This document shows, piece by piece, positions 49,929-63,170 of a stretch of 64,000 bases of DNA. The stretch covers positions 25,067,949 through 25,131,948 of the forward strand of contig OY740774.1 of the NCBI GenBank assembly GCA_963513935.1. The letters run 5' to 3'. The translations under genes were made by a program, and so were the position numbers. The notes beneath the pieces are model-generated. The model made no database searches. It had not been told where the DNA came from and saw nothing but the letters and a program-made list of their open reading frames with translations. This stretch comes from Aphrophora alni. Taxonomy: Eukaryota > Arthropoda > Insecta > Hemiptera > Aphrophoridae. Positions within the stretch are counted from its first letter, which is position 1, and every line of letters begins with the position of its first letter.

Positions 49929-49977
<49 letters not shown>
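49929..49977. repeat. 49-base A homopolymer
   Basis: It lies between AACAGGATC and ATCAGAAACCC, a place where every other unit has a short A run of different length (about 9-14, sometimes broken by other bases). It is a length-variable site inside the PLE, not a poly(A) tail. Confidence 0.95.
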
Positions 49978-49980
<3 letters not shown>

Positions 49981-51464
49981 GAAACCCACATTTGATTAAA
50001 CACACTAAAAATGATTAAATGATAAGCGACTCAGCTAAGAGTACACGAAGAGTACATTTAAACACGAATCAATTTTCACTTACTTCTGTCATAGAAAACA
50101 ATTAGCATTTCAATTACCTTGATATCACTTTTACTAAACGAGATAATAAACCCAATTTCAAGATTTATAAAAATTCAACCCAAACAAACCACACTATCTA
50201 CGCAATTTTAAACCATCCCCATTCTAAAATAAAATTCAGCATATAAGAATGTTATGTTAATTCTGTTTCAATTCCGATGGATACGTCAATTTTCAACAAT
50301 AAAATAAAACAATTACAATTTTCTATCGTAAATATATGTATCAGAACACAAAAACAATCTATTTAAAATTACTAAACATAGTATGTAATGAACAATAACC
50401 GAAATACAAATCACTTAAATACAATAGCCAATTCGAAAATCCCACCCATAATATATTTAGAAACATGGGATACAGACTACCATACCGCACCTCTGAAACC
50501 TTCACCAAATATTCAAAAAGATCAGCAATGATACAAAACTTGAACCCTATACAAGAAGTGGTATTTATAAAATCCAAAGCCATGATTGCGATAAACATAT
50601 TTGTCAAACTGGAAGGAATTTTAAACCTCGATTTAAGGAACATTTTCCAAATAACATAATCAGTTTCTCCTTCACTTATGCAGAACACCTGATCAATGAA
50701 GACCACAAATACAATGGTAAATGCTTCTAAAATCTTGCAAATATATTTTGTTATTAAAAGAACTTTTAGGTTAGAGGCGTGGTTGTAGTAATTCAATTAA
50801 TTCGCTTATTGTTTCTTTTGTTAGTTTGTTGAGATATATGAGGTTATTTTGGAGAATAATTATGCTTTCTTAGATTACTACGTTGGTCTACAAATTTGTT
50901 CACAAAGGATGGAAAGTTTTAGCGTAATTTTATAGAAATATTGATTATATGAATGAAGGGTATATTTGAGGTTGAAGTTGGGGTCGACTTTGATTTATTT
51001 TAAGATGATGTTTTCAAAGAATTTGACTAATTTTTATGATAGTGCACTGGGAATATTAATGAGTGGTCTTGTAAGGGATGTTTTTGTAATGCTTTTAGTC
51101 GAGGCACTGACCATTTAATAATTTTTAAGTGTGTTTCCTGCTTTGTTTGATCAAATGTTGGATTACTTTGATTCTATTATTTTGGCCTGATGGTATTTAA
51201 AAATTAGATCTCTATTAAGTTTTCAGACATTGTTTGTGATTAAAAAGTCAAGTGCTTTATCATTATTTTCAGTTACGCTCATTATTACTAGTGAATTTCT
51301 GTTCGGCTTTAGTGATAATACTATTTATTCATGTTAGAATTTTGTGGACATTTATTTTGTAAAAATGTCTGTTCAAAACATGATGCTTGTTTACATATAT
51401 GATTATCACATGTCATTAATAATGTATCCGTCACAGTTATGTATTTGTGTGGTTAACATTTGAT

Positions 51465-53460
51465 GGCTAAAATATTTATAAGGGCGAATGGAAAACCATG
51501 ATCTATGGTGTTTAAGTAATTCTTGAGGACCTCATTACGTAGGTTAAGTTCTGCTTCATCAATACAATACCTATAAGATTTGTAATACACGTGAAAAAGT
51601 CATGATTTGAGTAAACCTGGTTATTTTATTTTATTGTGCAATTATAGGTAAGAGACGTGTTCATTTTCCAGTTAATGTTAGATTTCAAGTGGTATTGTGG
51701 TCATAATTCGGTTGATTACCTGATCAAATAGACTGTCTAATTCTGGGGCTGAGAGGAATTAGCTAATCCCAAGTGGCATTTGTATGCATTGTAGTTCCAT
51801 ATAATCTGTCTTTCTGTAAAGATAGCTCATTTCTTTTTTATGATATATTTTTTTTTCAATTGTTTTGGTACTTTTTGCACCTGTTAATTCGTTTTAATTG
51901 TAATATTGCCATAAATGGGGATACTATTACCTATGTTACAAAATATATTGATAAATATGCTGTGACTAGTGTATTGCTTACGTAGTTTAGGGGTTCATGT
52001 AACTATAAGCAATTTTTACATGACTCGTTCAATTCAAATTAGTTTTTATGCTTTACTATTTACTTAATAACAATTTTTAATGTACTACTTAAACCGTGGA
52101 GTCTTTGTTTTAGATGTTTATATCCTTTTCTTTTTTTCCTACATAATAAAAAATAAAAAAAATAAAGGATTATATTGGTATAACAGTACACGTCAAAGTA
52201 GTAATTGTGTGGTGGTGCCACATCTTAAACTTGTTGTAGTCAACCATATACTGAGTTAGATTGTATCATGTTGGTTGGGTTTTAGTTCGGTTTTATTATC
52301 AATGATGCCCAGAATACTGGAGCAACATTTGGATGCAAAGTTAAGTTTACATTTAACAAACTATAGGGTTTTGTTTCGAAATGCTTGTGAATTTCGTAAT
52401 TCCAATAAATATATTCATGGTTTTAACATTATTCAGTATTCGTAGGATTTCAAGATTTTTCCTTATATCAGTATATTCGTGGTCTTAATTGATCAAGTGT
52501 TCTATGTACTTCTGGTTATGTTATGTGGTACTTGCTTCGTAAATCGAGTTTAAAATATTCCTTCCAGTTTGACAAATGTATTGTTTATCACAATCATAGC
52601 ATAGGATTTTATAAACACCCCATTTTCTATAGGGGTCAAGTTGCGTACGTGCTGGCCTTGTTGAAGATTTTTTCGAGACTGCATGAAGTGCGGCGTGTTT
52701 TTTGTATCTCTTTTTGGAAATATATTATGGGTGGGATTTCGAGGTGGCGTTCGTATATAAGTTATATCTATTTGCGTTTTGTTTCATTACATTTTGTGTT
52801 TAGTAATTTTTGATTTTGGTTACATTTATCTACGACAGAATTTTGATAACCATTGAATTTATTCTAACTATTTTTGTTTTACTTTTGAAATTTAATGTAT
52901 CTATGGGAATTGAGAGATCCCAAAAATCATAACAGTTTTATGCGGTGGTTTTATATTTCAGAAGTAAAAGTTAGAGAGGGGTGGATGTTGTTAAAATGTG
53001 TGACATATTGAAATATTTGACCAATGAGTGACCTTAAAATTGCAGATTTTGTCATCAATATATGTATTTGTTTTTTTAATTTGTTTGTGGAGTTGAGTAT
53101 ACGTCGGTTTTCTATTTCATGAAGGAAAATTACTGTCAATATTCCGGAGACAAGGGAAGCCAATGCCAGGACATTGTTTTTGCAATATATTTTGTTATTC
53201 ATTAAATTATTTTGTTTGAGCCGTACAAATTAATTCAATTAATTCGGGTTTTGTTTATTTTGTTAGTTCGCAGTGGGGTATAATAAGGTTATTTTGGAAA
53301 ATAGGTATGGTGTCATTGATTGGTACTTTGTCAAAAGACGCTAAATAGTATCCTGATATGTCATTGATGTTTTGAATTAGGTCTATGGTGTTTTTGAGTG
53401 TAGTATTGGTGTCGATTTAGATTTCTTTTAGAGGATGTTTTCAAGGAATTTGGCTCATTT
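51465..53460 (-). mobile_element. Older PLE copies, minus strand, with ribozyme-less terminal region
   Basis: On the minus strand, 53460-52840 is an RT/linker piece (LVSGILTVIFLHEIENRR at ~53150) and 52830-52300 is GIY-YIG and tail. 52290-52080 is the terminal region, and 52080-51465 is the N-terminal upstream region of the next copy. In the terminal region the ribozyme motif is replaced by an A/T-rich stretch (~52131-52165). The open plus-strand frame at 52523-52813 is the antisense of the GIY-YIG region. The block recurs at 63.2-64 kb. Confidence 0.65.
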
Positions 53461-56140
53461 GACTCGAATAATGGAGCATTTAATACATAATAACATAACC
53501 AGACTCTGCTCCACTAATACAAAACACTGAATCAATTAAAACCACAATTATACTGATATAAGAAATAATTAAATCCTACGGGCACTGAATTATGTTAAAA
53601 CCTTGGATATATGGACGTACCAATTTAATTTTATAAGCATTTTAAAACAAAACCCTATAGTTTATTAAATGTAAACATAACTTTGCATACAATTTTTGCT
53701 CCATTATTCTGGTTATCAGATAATAAAACCTAACTAAGGCCCAACCAACCTGATATAAACTAGATCAGTATATGGTTGACTACAGCATAATAGGATGTGG
53801 CAATGCCACACAATTTATAATTTGACGTGTTCTGTTGTACCAATATTATATAATATATTTGTTTATTTATTTTTTGTATTATGTATTGGTGTTTAGTGTT
53901 TTTTAATGTCATGTGATGGTGGTAATAGTACCCAAACAACTGTAATAAGAAAGTGATATAAACATCTAAAACAAAGACTCCAAGATTTAAGTAGCACATT
54001 ATTATTTGATATTAAGTTAATAGTAAAGCATAAAGACTATTATGAATTGTGCGAGTTAAGCCAAAATTGCTCATAGGTACATGAACCCCTAAACTACGTA
54101 CACAATGCCCTAGTCTCAGCATATTTTTCAATACATTTTGTAACATAGATAATATTATCCCTAACTATAGCAATATTACAATTAAAACGAATTAACAGGT
54201 GCAAAAAGTACCAAAACAATTGAAAAAAAATTATATCTTAAAAAATAAATGAGCTATCTTTACAGAAAGACAGATTATATGGAACTACAATGCATACAAA
54301 TGCCACTTGGGATTAGCTAATTTCCTCTCAGTCCCAGATTAAGAGAGTTTATTTGGACCGGTAAACAACCGATTATGACCACAATATCAAATAAGAAATC
54401 TAACATTAACAGGAAAATGAACAAACTATCATACCTATAATTGCAAAATCAGATTCAACATTTCTATCAGATTATGACTTTTCCCGGCATTACAAATCTT
54501 ACAAATATCGTGTAATTGATGAAGCAGAACTTAATCGACGTAATAAGGGCCTCAATAATAACTTGAACACCATATATGACGGACTTCGATTCGGCCTTAT
54601 AATTATTGGAGTTAACAAATGTTAACCACACAAATACATAACTGTGTCGGATACATTATTATTGACAAGCCATAATCATATGTGTAAACAAGCAACATGT
54701 TTCGAACAGACATTTCTTCAAAATAAATGTCTACAAAAGACCGATAGGAATAAACAGAATTGTAATTTAGGCAGAACAGAAATTCACTGGAAATAATGAG
54801 CCACACCGAAAAGAATAATAAAGCACAAAACTTCTTCATCATAAAAAATGTCTGAAAATTTAATAGATATCTATTTGTTAAACACCAACAGGCTCTAAAT
54901 AAAAAATCAATGATACCCAAATTTGATCAAACACATAAAAATGATTAAATTATCAGCGCCTCAGCTAAGATACTATCAAAATTTAAATATCAAAACATCC
55001 TTATAAGACGATTTAATAATTCATTGCACCCACCATCATACATATTAACCAAATTCCTTGAAAACATTAATAAAAAAATAAATCAAACTTGATCCCACTA
55101 TAGCCTCAAAAATACTATTGTCATCATTCATAAAATCATAGAAAATTCTATAAATACAGGCTAGAACTTAACTTCTTTTGACATAACAAATTTCTACACC
55201 AACGTACCAATTTATAACACCGTACCTATTCTCAAAAATAACCTCAAATACCACAGCAAACTCACAAAAGAAACAAAAACCGAATTAATTTAATTCCTAC
55301 AACTATGCCTCTAGCAAAATTATTACTCAAAGTAATAACAAAATGTTGTTGCAAAACCAAGGGCTAAAATGGGATCCTCTATATCCGGAATATCCTTCAT
55401 GGAAAAAAACCGAAACAATCAACTCCACAAACAAATTTTACAAGCAAATCATATATTACCATACACATGTTGATGATAATCTGGCATGTTTAATGGCACT
55501 AAACTTCGTCTAACCCAATTTGCCACATATATTTAAACAAGATTCACATTTGACTTACTTCTGTCATAGAAAACAATAAACATTTAAATTACCTTGATAT
55601 CACTTTTACTAAACGAGATAATAAACACAATTACAATTTTATAAAAATTCAACCCAAACAAACCATACCATCTACACAATTTTAAACCATCCCCATTCTA
55701 AAACAAAATGCAGCATATAAGAATGTTATGTTAATTCTGTTTCAATTCCGATGGATACGTCAATTTTCAACAATAAAATAAAACAATTACAGATTGCTAT
55801 CTAAAAAATCTATCAAAAATTACTAAACATAGGATGGAATGAACAATAACCGAAATACAAATCACTTAAATACTATAGCCACATCGAAAATCCCACAAAT
55901 AATATATTTGGAAACATGGGATACAGACTACCATACCGCACCTCTGAAACCTTAACCAAATATTCAAAAAGATCAGCAATGATACAAAACTTGAACCCTA
56001 TACAAGAAGTTGTATTTATAAAATCCAAAGCCATGATTGCGATAAACATATTTGTCAAACTGGAAGGAATTTTAAACCTCGATTTAGGGAGCATTTACCA
56101 CATAACATAACCAATTTCTCCTTCACTTATGCAGAACAGT
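53461..56140 (+). mobile_element. PLE tail, terminal region and following decayed copy, plus strand
   Basis: A C-terminal tail (53461-53740) is followed by the terminal region (53760-54060) and then by the next copy in the same orientation. That copy has an N-terminal region (54060-54950, EAELN at ~54520), an RT (54990-55510, with a deletion in the GLAMGS region and a surviving GATGAT near 55472), and GIY-YIG (55860-56138). The last is cut at GCAGAACAG, where it joins minus-strand RT sequence. This is a clear head-to-tail pair sharing one terminal region. Confidence 0.65.
53908..53949 (+). other. Degenerate hammerhead-like motif between two head-to-tail PLE copies
   Basis: GTCAT, GTGATGGTGGTAATAGTACC, CAAAC, AACTGTA, ATAAG. 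It sits in the terminal region between a PLE tail and the next PLE start, the position expected for a PLE hammerhead. Core and stem I are both damaged. Confidence 0.45.
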
Positions 56141-56666
56141 CTATGGTGTTTTTGAGTGTATTATTGGGTTCGATTTAGATATCTTTTTTGATGATGGTTA
56201 CAAGGAATTGGGCTCATTTTTATTATGGTGCACTGGTGAAGTAATGAGTGATCTTATAGGGATTTCGGTTTATAATTATTGGCAGTGCTCTTAGTAGAGG
56301 TGCAGACGACTTTATCATTTTTAAGTACAGTTTATTGTTTTGTTTGTTCAAATGTTTGCTTTCTCTGATTTTTCTGTTTATCGATTTATTGTATTTAACA
56401 GTTAGGTCTTTATTAAGTTTATTGATATTGATTAAGGTAAAGAAGTCTTGTGCCTTAGCGTTGTAATCAGATTCCCTCATTATTACAAGTCAATTTCGAT
56501 TACCATATATTTTAGTTATAATAAAAAAAGGCCTCCAATAAAAACATCTTTCTTGTTTATATTTATTGATTTTGGGCTTTGTTATTAGTAACGTATGTGA
56601 TACAGTTTTCTATTTATGTGGTTATACATTAGATAGCGCCTTCAATATTGATACGGGCTGATCGAA
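56141..56666 (-). mobile_element. Minus-strand PLE RT/N-terminal piece
   Basis: It equals the last ~530 bases of the minus half of the regular units (TCTATGGTGTTTTTGAGTG to the head-to-head junction). It joins directly to the truncated plus-strand GIY-YIG at 56138-56141, so this is a rearrangement junction unique to this place. Confidence 0.7.
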
Positions 56667-59600
56667 GGTACAATATATTTGTTTATTTATTTTTTTGTAT
56701 TATGTATTAGTGTTTAGTGTCTTTTAATGTCATGTGATGGTAGTAGTACCCAAACAATTGTAATGACAAAATGATATAAACATCTAAAACAAAAACTCCA
56801 AGATTTAGGTACCACATTATAAATTGATATCAAGTTAGTAGTCAAGCATTAAGACTTTTATGGATTGTGCGAGTCATGCAAAAATTATTAAGTACATTAT
56901 TAAGTAATTATTTTCAGTACATTTTGTAAAATAGATAATAGTATCCCTAACTATACCAATATTACAAACAAAACGTATTACAGGTGCAATAAAAATGTCA
57001 AACAATTGAGGAAAAAGTATATCTAAAAAAATAAATGAGATATCCGTACAGAAAGACAGAATATGGAACGAAATTGCATACAAATGCAACTTAGGATTAG
57101 CTAATTCCTCTCAGCCCCACAATTAGACAGTCTATATGGATAGGTAAACAACCGAATTAAGATAAAAATACCACATAAGAAATGTAACAGTTATAGGAAA
57201 ATGAACATGCCTCTTTCCTGTAATTGCACAATCAAATAAAACAGATTACTCAGATCATGATTTTTCCATATATGTAAGGCTTCCATTCGCCCTTATTGAA
57301 GTCATCAAATGCTTAACCACAAAAATATACAACTGTGTCGGTTACATTATTAATGACAAGCCATAATCATATAAATATGTAAACAAGCATCATGTTTTGA
57401 ACAGACATTTTTACAAAATAAATGTCCACAAAGTTCTAACATGAATAAATTGTATTATCACTAAAGCCGAACAGAAATTTACTGGTAATAATTAGCCACA
57501 CCGAAAAGAAAAATAAGGCATAAAACTTCTTCGTCATAAAAAATGTCTGAAAACTTAATAGAGATCTATTTGTTAAATACCAACAGGATCGGAAAAAAAA
57601 AAAAAATCAGAAACCCACCTTTGATTAAACACACTAAAAATGATTAAATGATAAGCGACTCAGCTAAGAGTACACGAAGAGTACATTTAAACACGAATCA
57701 ATTTTCACTTACTTCTGTCATAGAAAACAATTAGCATTTCAATTACCTTGATATCACTTTTACTAAACGAGATAATAAACACAATTTCAAGATTTATAAA
57801 AATTCAACCCAAACAAACCACACTATCTACGCAATTTTAAACCATCCCCATTCTAAAATAAAATTCAGCATATAAGAATGTTATGTTAATTCTGTTTCAA
57901 TTCCGATGGATACGTCAATTTTCAACAATAAAATAAAACAATTACAATTTGCTATCGTAAATATATGTATCAGAACACAAAAACAATCTATTTAAAATTA
58001 CTAAACATAGTATGTAATGAACAATAACCGAAATACAAATCACTTAAATACAATAGCCAATTCGAAAATCCCACCCATAATATATTTAGAAACATGGGGT
58101 ACAGACTACCATACCGCACCTCTGAAACCTTAACCAAATATTTAACAAGATCAGCAATAATACAAAACTTGAACCCTATACAAGAAGTGGTGTTTATAAA
58201 ATCGAAAGCCATGATTACGATAAACATATTTGTCAAACTGGAAGGAATTTTAAACCTCGATTTAAGGAGCATTTTCCAAATAACATAATCAGTTTCTCCT
58301 TCACTTATGCAGAACACCTGATCAATGAAGACCACAAATACAATGGTAAATGCTTCTAAAATCTTGCAAATATATTTTGTTATTAAAAGAACTTTTAGGT
58401 TAGAGGCGTGGTTGTAGTAATTCAATTAATTCGCTTATTGTTTCTTTTGTTAGTTTGTTGAGATATATGAGGTTATTTTGGAGAATAATTATGCTTTCTT
58501 AGATTACTACGTTGGTCTACAAATTTGTTCACAAAGGATGGAAAGTTTTAGCGTAATTTTATAGAAATATTGATTATATGAATGAAGGGTATATTTGAGG
58601 TTGAAGTTGGGGTCGACTTTGATTTATTTAAAGATGATGTTTTCAAAGAATTTGACTAATTTTTATGATAGTGCACTGGGAATATTAATGAGTGGTCTTG
58701 TAAGGGATGTTTTTGTAATGCTTTTAGTCGAGGCACTGACCATTTAATAATTTTTAAGTGTGTTTCCTGCTTTGTTTGATCAAATGTTGGATTACTTTGA
58801 TTCTATTATTTTGGCCTGATGGTATTTAAAAATTAGATCTCTATTAAGTTTTCAGACATTGTTTGTGATTAAAAAGTCAAGTGCTTTATCATTATTTTCA
58901 GTTACGCTCATTATTACTAGTGAATTTCTGTTCGGCTTTAGTGATAATACTATTTATTCATGTTAGAATTTTGTGGACATTTATTTTGTAAAAATGTCTG
59001 TTCAAAACATGATGCTTGTTTACATTTATGATTATCACATGTCATTAATATTGTATCCGTTACAGTTATGTATTTGTGTGGTTAACATTTGATGACACCA
59101 ATATTTATAAGGGCGTATGGAAGTCCATCACGGTGATCAAGTAATTCTTGAGGACCTCATTACGTAGGTTAAGTTCTGCTTCATCAAATACAATATCTAT
59201 AAGATTTGTAATGTAGCGAAAAATTTAACTGGTTTTGCAATTATAGGTAAGAGGTATGTTTAATTTCATGTTAATGTTAGATTTCTTATGTGGTATTGTC
59301 GACACAATTCGGTTGTTTACCTGTCCAAATATACTGTCTAATTCTGGAGGTGAGAGGAAATTAGCATATCCTAAGTGGCATTTATTGGCAATGTAGTTCC
59401 ATAATTCTTTCTTTAAGTACAGATATCTTATTTTTTCTTTTAGCTATACTTTTTATGCAATTGTTTTGGTATTTTTTTTACCCCTACTAATTCGTTTTAA
59501 TTGTAATATTGCTATAGTTAGGGATACTATTATCTATGTTACAAAATGTATTGAAAAATACGCTGAGACTAGTGTATTTGTGTATTTTTGATTTCGGTTA

Positions 59601-60720
59601 CATTTATCTACGACATAATTTTGATAACCATTGAATTTAATCTAACCATTTTTGTTTTACTTTTGAAATTAAATGTATCCATGGGAATTGAGAGATCCCA
59701 ATGCATAACAGTTTATGCGTTATAAGTTATAGCAAGGTAATGTAATTGATTGTTGTTTTATATTTCAGAAGTAAAAGTAAGAGAGGGGTGGATGTTGTTA
59801 AAATGTGTGACATAATGGTATAGTTGACAATGAGTGACCTTAAAATTGCACATAAATTCATCAATATATGTATTTGTTTGTAAAATTTGTTTGTGGAGTT
59901 GAGGATACGTCAGTTTTCTATTTCAAGAAGGAAAATTACTGTCAATATTCCGGAGACAAGGAAGCTAATGCCAGGCCATAGTTTTGCGAGTATATTTTGT
60001 TATTAATTATATTATTTTGTTTGAGTCGTACTTGTCTCCTAAACTGAATTCAATTATTTCAGTTTTTTGTTTCTTATGTTAGTTCGCTGTGGGGTATAAG
60101 GTTATTTGGGAGAATAGGTGTGGTGTCATTGATTGGTACTTTGTCAAAAGACGCTAAATTGTATCCTGATATGACATTGATGTTATGAGTTACGTCTATG
60201 GTGTTTTTGAGTGTATTATTGGGTTCGATTTAGATATCTTTTTTGATGATGGTTACAAGGAATTGGGCTCATTTTTATTATGGTGCACTGGTGAAGTACA
60301 TAGTGATCTTATAGGGATTTCGGTTTATAATTATTGGCAGTGCTCTTAGTAGAGGTGCAGACGACTTTATCATTTTTAAGTACAGTTTATTGTTTTGTTT
60401 GTTCAAATGTTTGCTTTCTCTGATTTTTCTGTTTATCGATTTATTGTATTTAACAGTTAGGTCTTTATTAAGTTTATTGATATTGATTAAGGTAAAGAAG
60501 TCTTGTGCCTTAGCGTTGTAATCAGATTCCCTCATTATTACAGGTGAATTTCGATTACCATATATTTTAGTTATAATAAAAAAAGGCCTCCAATAAAAAC
60601 ATCTTTCTTGTTTATATTTATTGATTTTGGGCTTTGTTATTAGTAACGTATGTGATACAGTTTTCTATTTATGTGGTTATACATTAGATAGCGCCTTCAA
60701 TATTGATACGGGCTGATCGA
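56667..60720. repeat. Array unit 7 (4055 bp), RT core deleted
   Basis: Plus half 56667-58340, minus half 58341-60720. It carries the same RT-core deletion as units 5 and 6 (junction ~57675). A short stretch of the terminal region (~56892-56910) is replaced by ACATTATTAAGTAATTATTT. Confidence 0.85.
56729..56767 (+). other. Decayed hammerhead-like motif (array type)
   Basis: Identical to the relic at 31153-31191. Confidence 0.5.
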
Positions 60721-63170
60721 AGGTACAATATATTTGTTTATTTATTTTTTTGTATTATGTATTAGTGTTTAGTGTCTTTTAATGTCATGTGATGGTAGTA
60801 GTACCCAAACAATTGTAATGACAAAATGATATAAACATCTAAAACAAAAACTCCAAGATTTAGGTACCACATTATAAATTGATATCAAGTTAATAGTCAA
60901 GCATAAAGACTTTTATGGATTGTGCGAGTCATGCAAAAATTATTAATATATACATGAAACCCTAAACTGCGTACAAAATGCACTAGTCTCAGCATATTTT
61001 TCAGTACATTTTGTAACATAGATAATAGTATCCCTAACTATACCAATATTACAAACAAAACGTATTACAGGTGCAATAAAAATGTCAAACAATTGAGGAA
61101 AAAGTATATCTAAAAAAATAAATGAGATATCCGTACAGAAAGACAGAATATGGAACGAAATTGCATACAAATGCAACTTAGGATTAGCTAATTCCTCTCA
61201 GCCCCACAATTAGACAGTCTATATGGATAGGTAAACAACCGAATTAAGATAAAAATACCACATAAGAAATGTAACAGTTATAGGAAAATGAACATGCCTC
61301 TTTCCTGTAATTGCACAATCAAATAAAACAGATTACTCACATCATGATTTTTCCATATATGTAAGGCTTCCATTCGCCCTTATTGGAGTCATCAAATGTT
61401 TAACCACACAAATATACAACTGTGTCGGTTACATTATTAATGACAAGCCATTATCATATAAATATGTAAACAAGCATCATGTTTTGAACAGACATTTTTG
61501 CAAAATAAATGTCCACAAAGATCTAACGTGAATAAATTGTATTATCACTAAAGCCGAACAGAAATTTACTGGTAATAATTAGCCACACCGAAAAGAAAAA
61601 TAAGGCATAAAACTTCTTCGTCATAAAAAATGTCTGAAAACTTAATAGAGATCTATTTGTTAAATACCAACAGGATCGGGAAAAAAAAATCAGAAACCCA
61701 CCTTTGATTAAACACACTAAAAATGATTAAATGATAAGCGACTTAGCTAAGAGTACACGAAGAGTACATTTAAACACGAATCAATTTTCACTTACTTCTG
61801 TCATAGAAAACAATTAGCATTTCAATTACCTTGATATCACTTTTACTAAACGAGATAATAAACACAATTTCAAGATTTATAAAAATTCAACCCAAACAAA
61901 CCACACTATCTACGCAATTTTAAACCATCCCCATTCTAAAATAAAATTCAGCATATAAGAATGTTATGTTAATTCTGTTTCAATTCCGATGGATACGTCA
62001 ATTTTCAACAATAAAATAAAACAATTACAATTTGCTATCGTAAATATATGTATCGGAACACAAAAACAATCTATTTAAAATTACTAAACATAGTATGTAA
62101 TGAACAATAACCGAAATACAAATCACTTAAATACAATAGCCAATTCGAAAATCCCACCCATAATATATTTAGAAACATGGGGTACAGACTACCATACCGC
62201 ACCTCTGAAACCTTAACCAAATATTTAACAAGATCAGCAATAATACAAAACTTGAACCCTATACAAGAAGTGGTGTTTATAAAATCGAAAGCCATGATTA
62301 CGATAAACATATTTGTCAAACTGGAAGGAATTTTAAACCTCGATTTAAGGAGCATTTTCCAAATAACATAATCAGTTTCTCCTTCACTTATGCAGAACAC
62401 CTGATCAATGAAGACCACAAATACAATGGTAAATGCTTCTAAAATCTTGCAAATATATTTTGTTATTAAAAGAACTTTTAGGTTAGAGGCGTGGTTGTAG
62501 TAATTCAATTAATTCGCTTATTGTTTCTTTTGTTAGTTTGTTGAGATATAAGAGGTTATTTTGGAGAATAATTATGCTTTCTTAGATTACTACGTTGGTC
62601 TACAAATTTGTTCACAAAGGATGGAAAGTTTTAGCGTAATTTTATAGAAATATTGATTATATGAATGAAGGGTATATTTGAGGTTGAAGTTGGGGTCGAC
62701 TTTGATTTATTTAAAGATGATGTTTTCAAAGAATGTGACTAATTTTTATGATAGTGCACTGGGAATATTAATGAGTGGTCTTGTAAGGGATGTTTTTGTA
62801 ATGCTTTTAGTCGAGGCACTGACCATTTAATAATTTTAAATGTGTTTCCTGCTTTGTTTGATCAAATGTTGGATTACTTTGATTCTATTATTTTGGCCTG
62901 ATGGTATTTAAAAATTAGATCTCTATTAAGTTTTCAGACATTGTTTGTGATTAAAAAGTCAAGTGCTTTATCATTATTTTCAGTTACGCTCATTATTACT
63001 AGTGAATTTCTGTTCGGCTTTAGTGATAATACAATTTATTCATGTTAGAATTTTGTGGACATTTATTTTGTAAAAATGTCTGTTCAAAACATGATGCTTG
63101 TTTACATATATGATTATCACATGTCATTAATAATGTATCCGTCACAGTTATGTATTTGTGTGGTTAACAT
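60721..63170. repeat. Array unit 8, plus half and partial minus half
   Basis: Plus half 60721-62423 with the same RT-core deletion (~61755), minus half 62424-63170. Like unit 6, it leaves the regular pattern in the minus half, at the same point (offset 11.71 kb). Confidence 0.85.
60784..60822 (+). other. Decayed hammerhead-like motif (array type)
   Basis: Identical to the relic at 31153-31191. Confidence 0.5.

Larger units (their letters stand above)
48973..51464. repeat. Array unit 6, plus half and partial minus half
   Basis: Near-identical to unit 5 at an offset of 4079, including the RT-core deletion (junction ~50050). Plus half 48973-50711, minus half 50712-51464. At about 51465 it leaves the common unit and joins an older minus-strand copy. 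Confidence 0.85.

Noticed and set aside
50359..50796. 145-codon minus-strand frame (also 57988 and 62071) as a membrane protein
   Set aside because: It is the exact antisense of the plus-strand GIY-YIG region and continues across the tail-to-tail junction. The hydrophobic look comes from the reversed Lys/Asn codons.
52523..52813. 96-codon plus-strand frame as a gene
   Set aside because: It is the antisense of a minus-strand PLE GIY-YIG and linker region; the sense strand gives the recognisable motifs.
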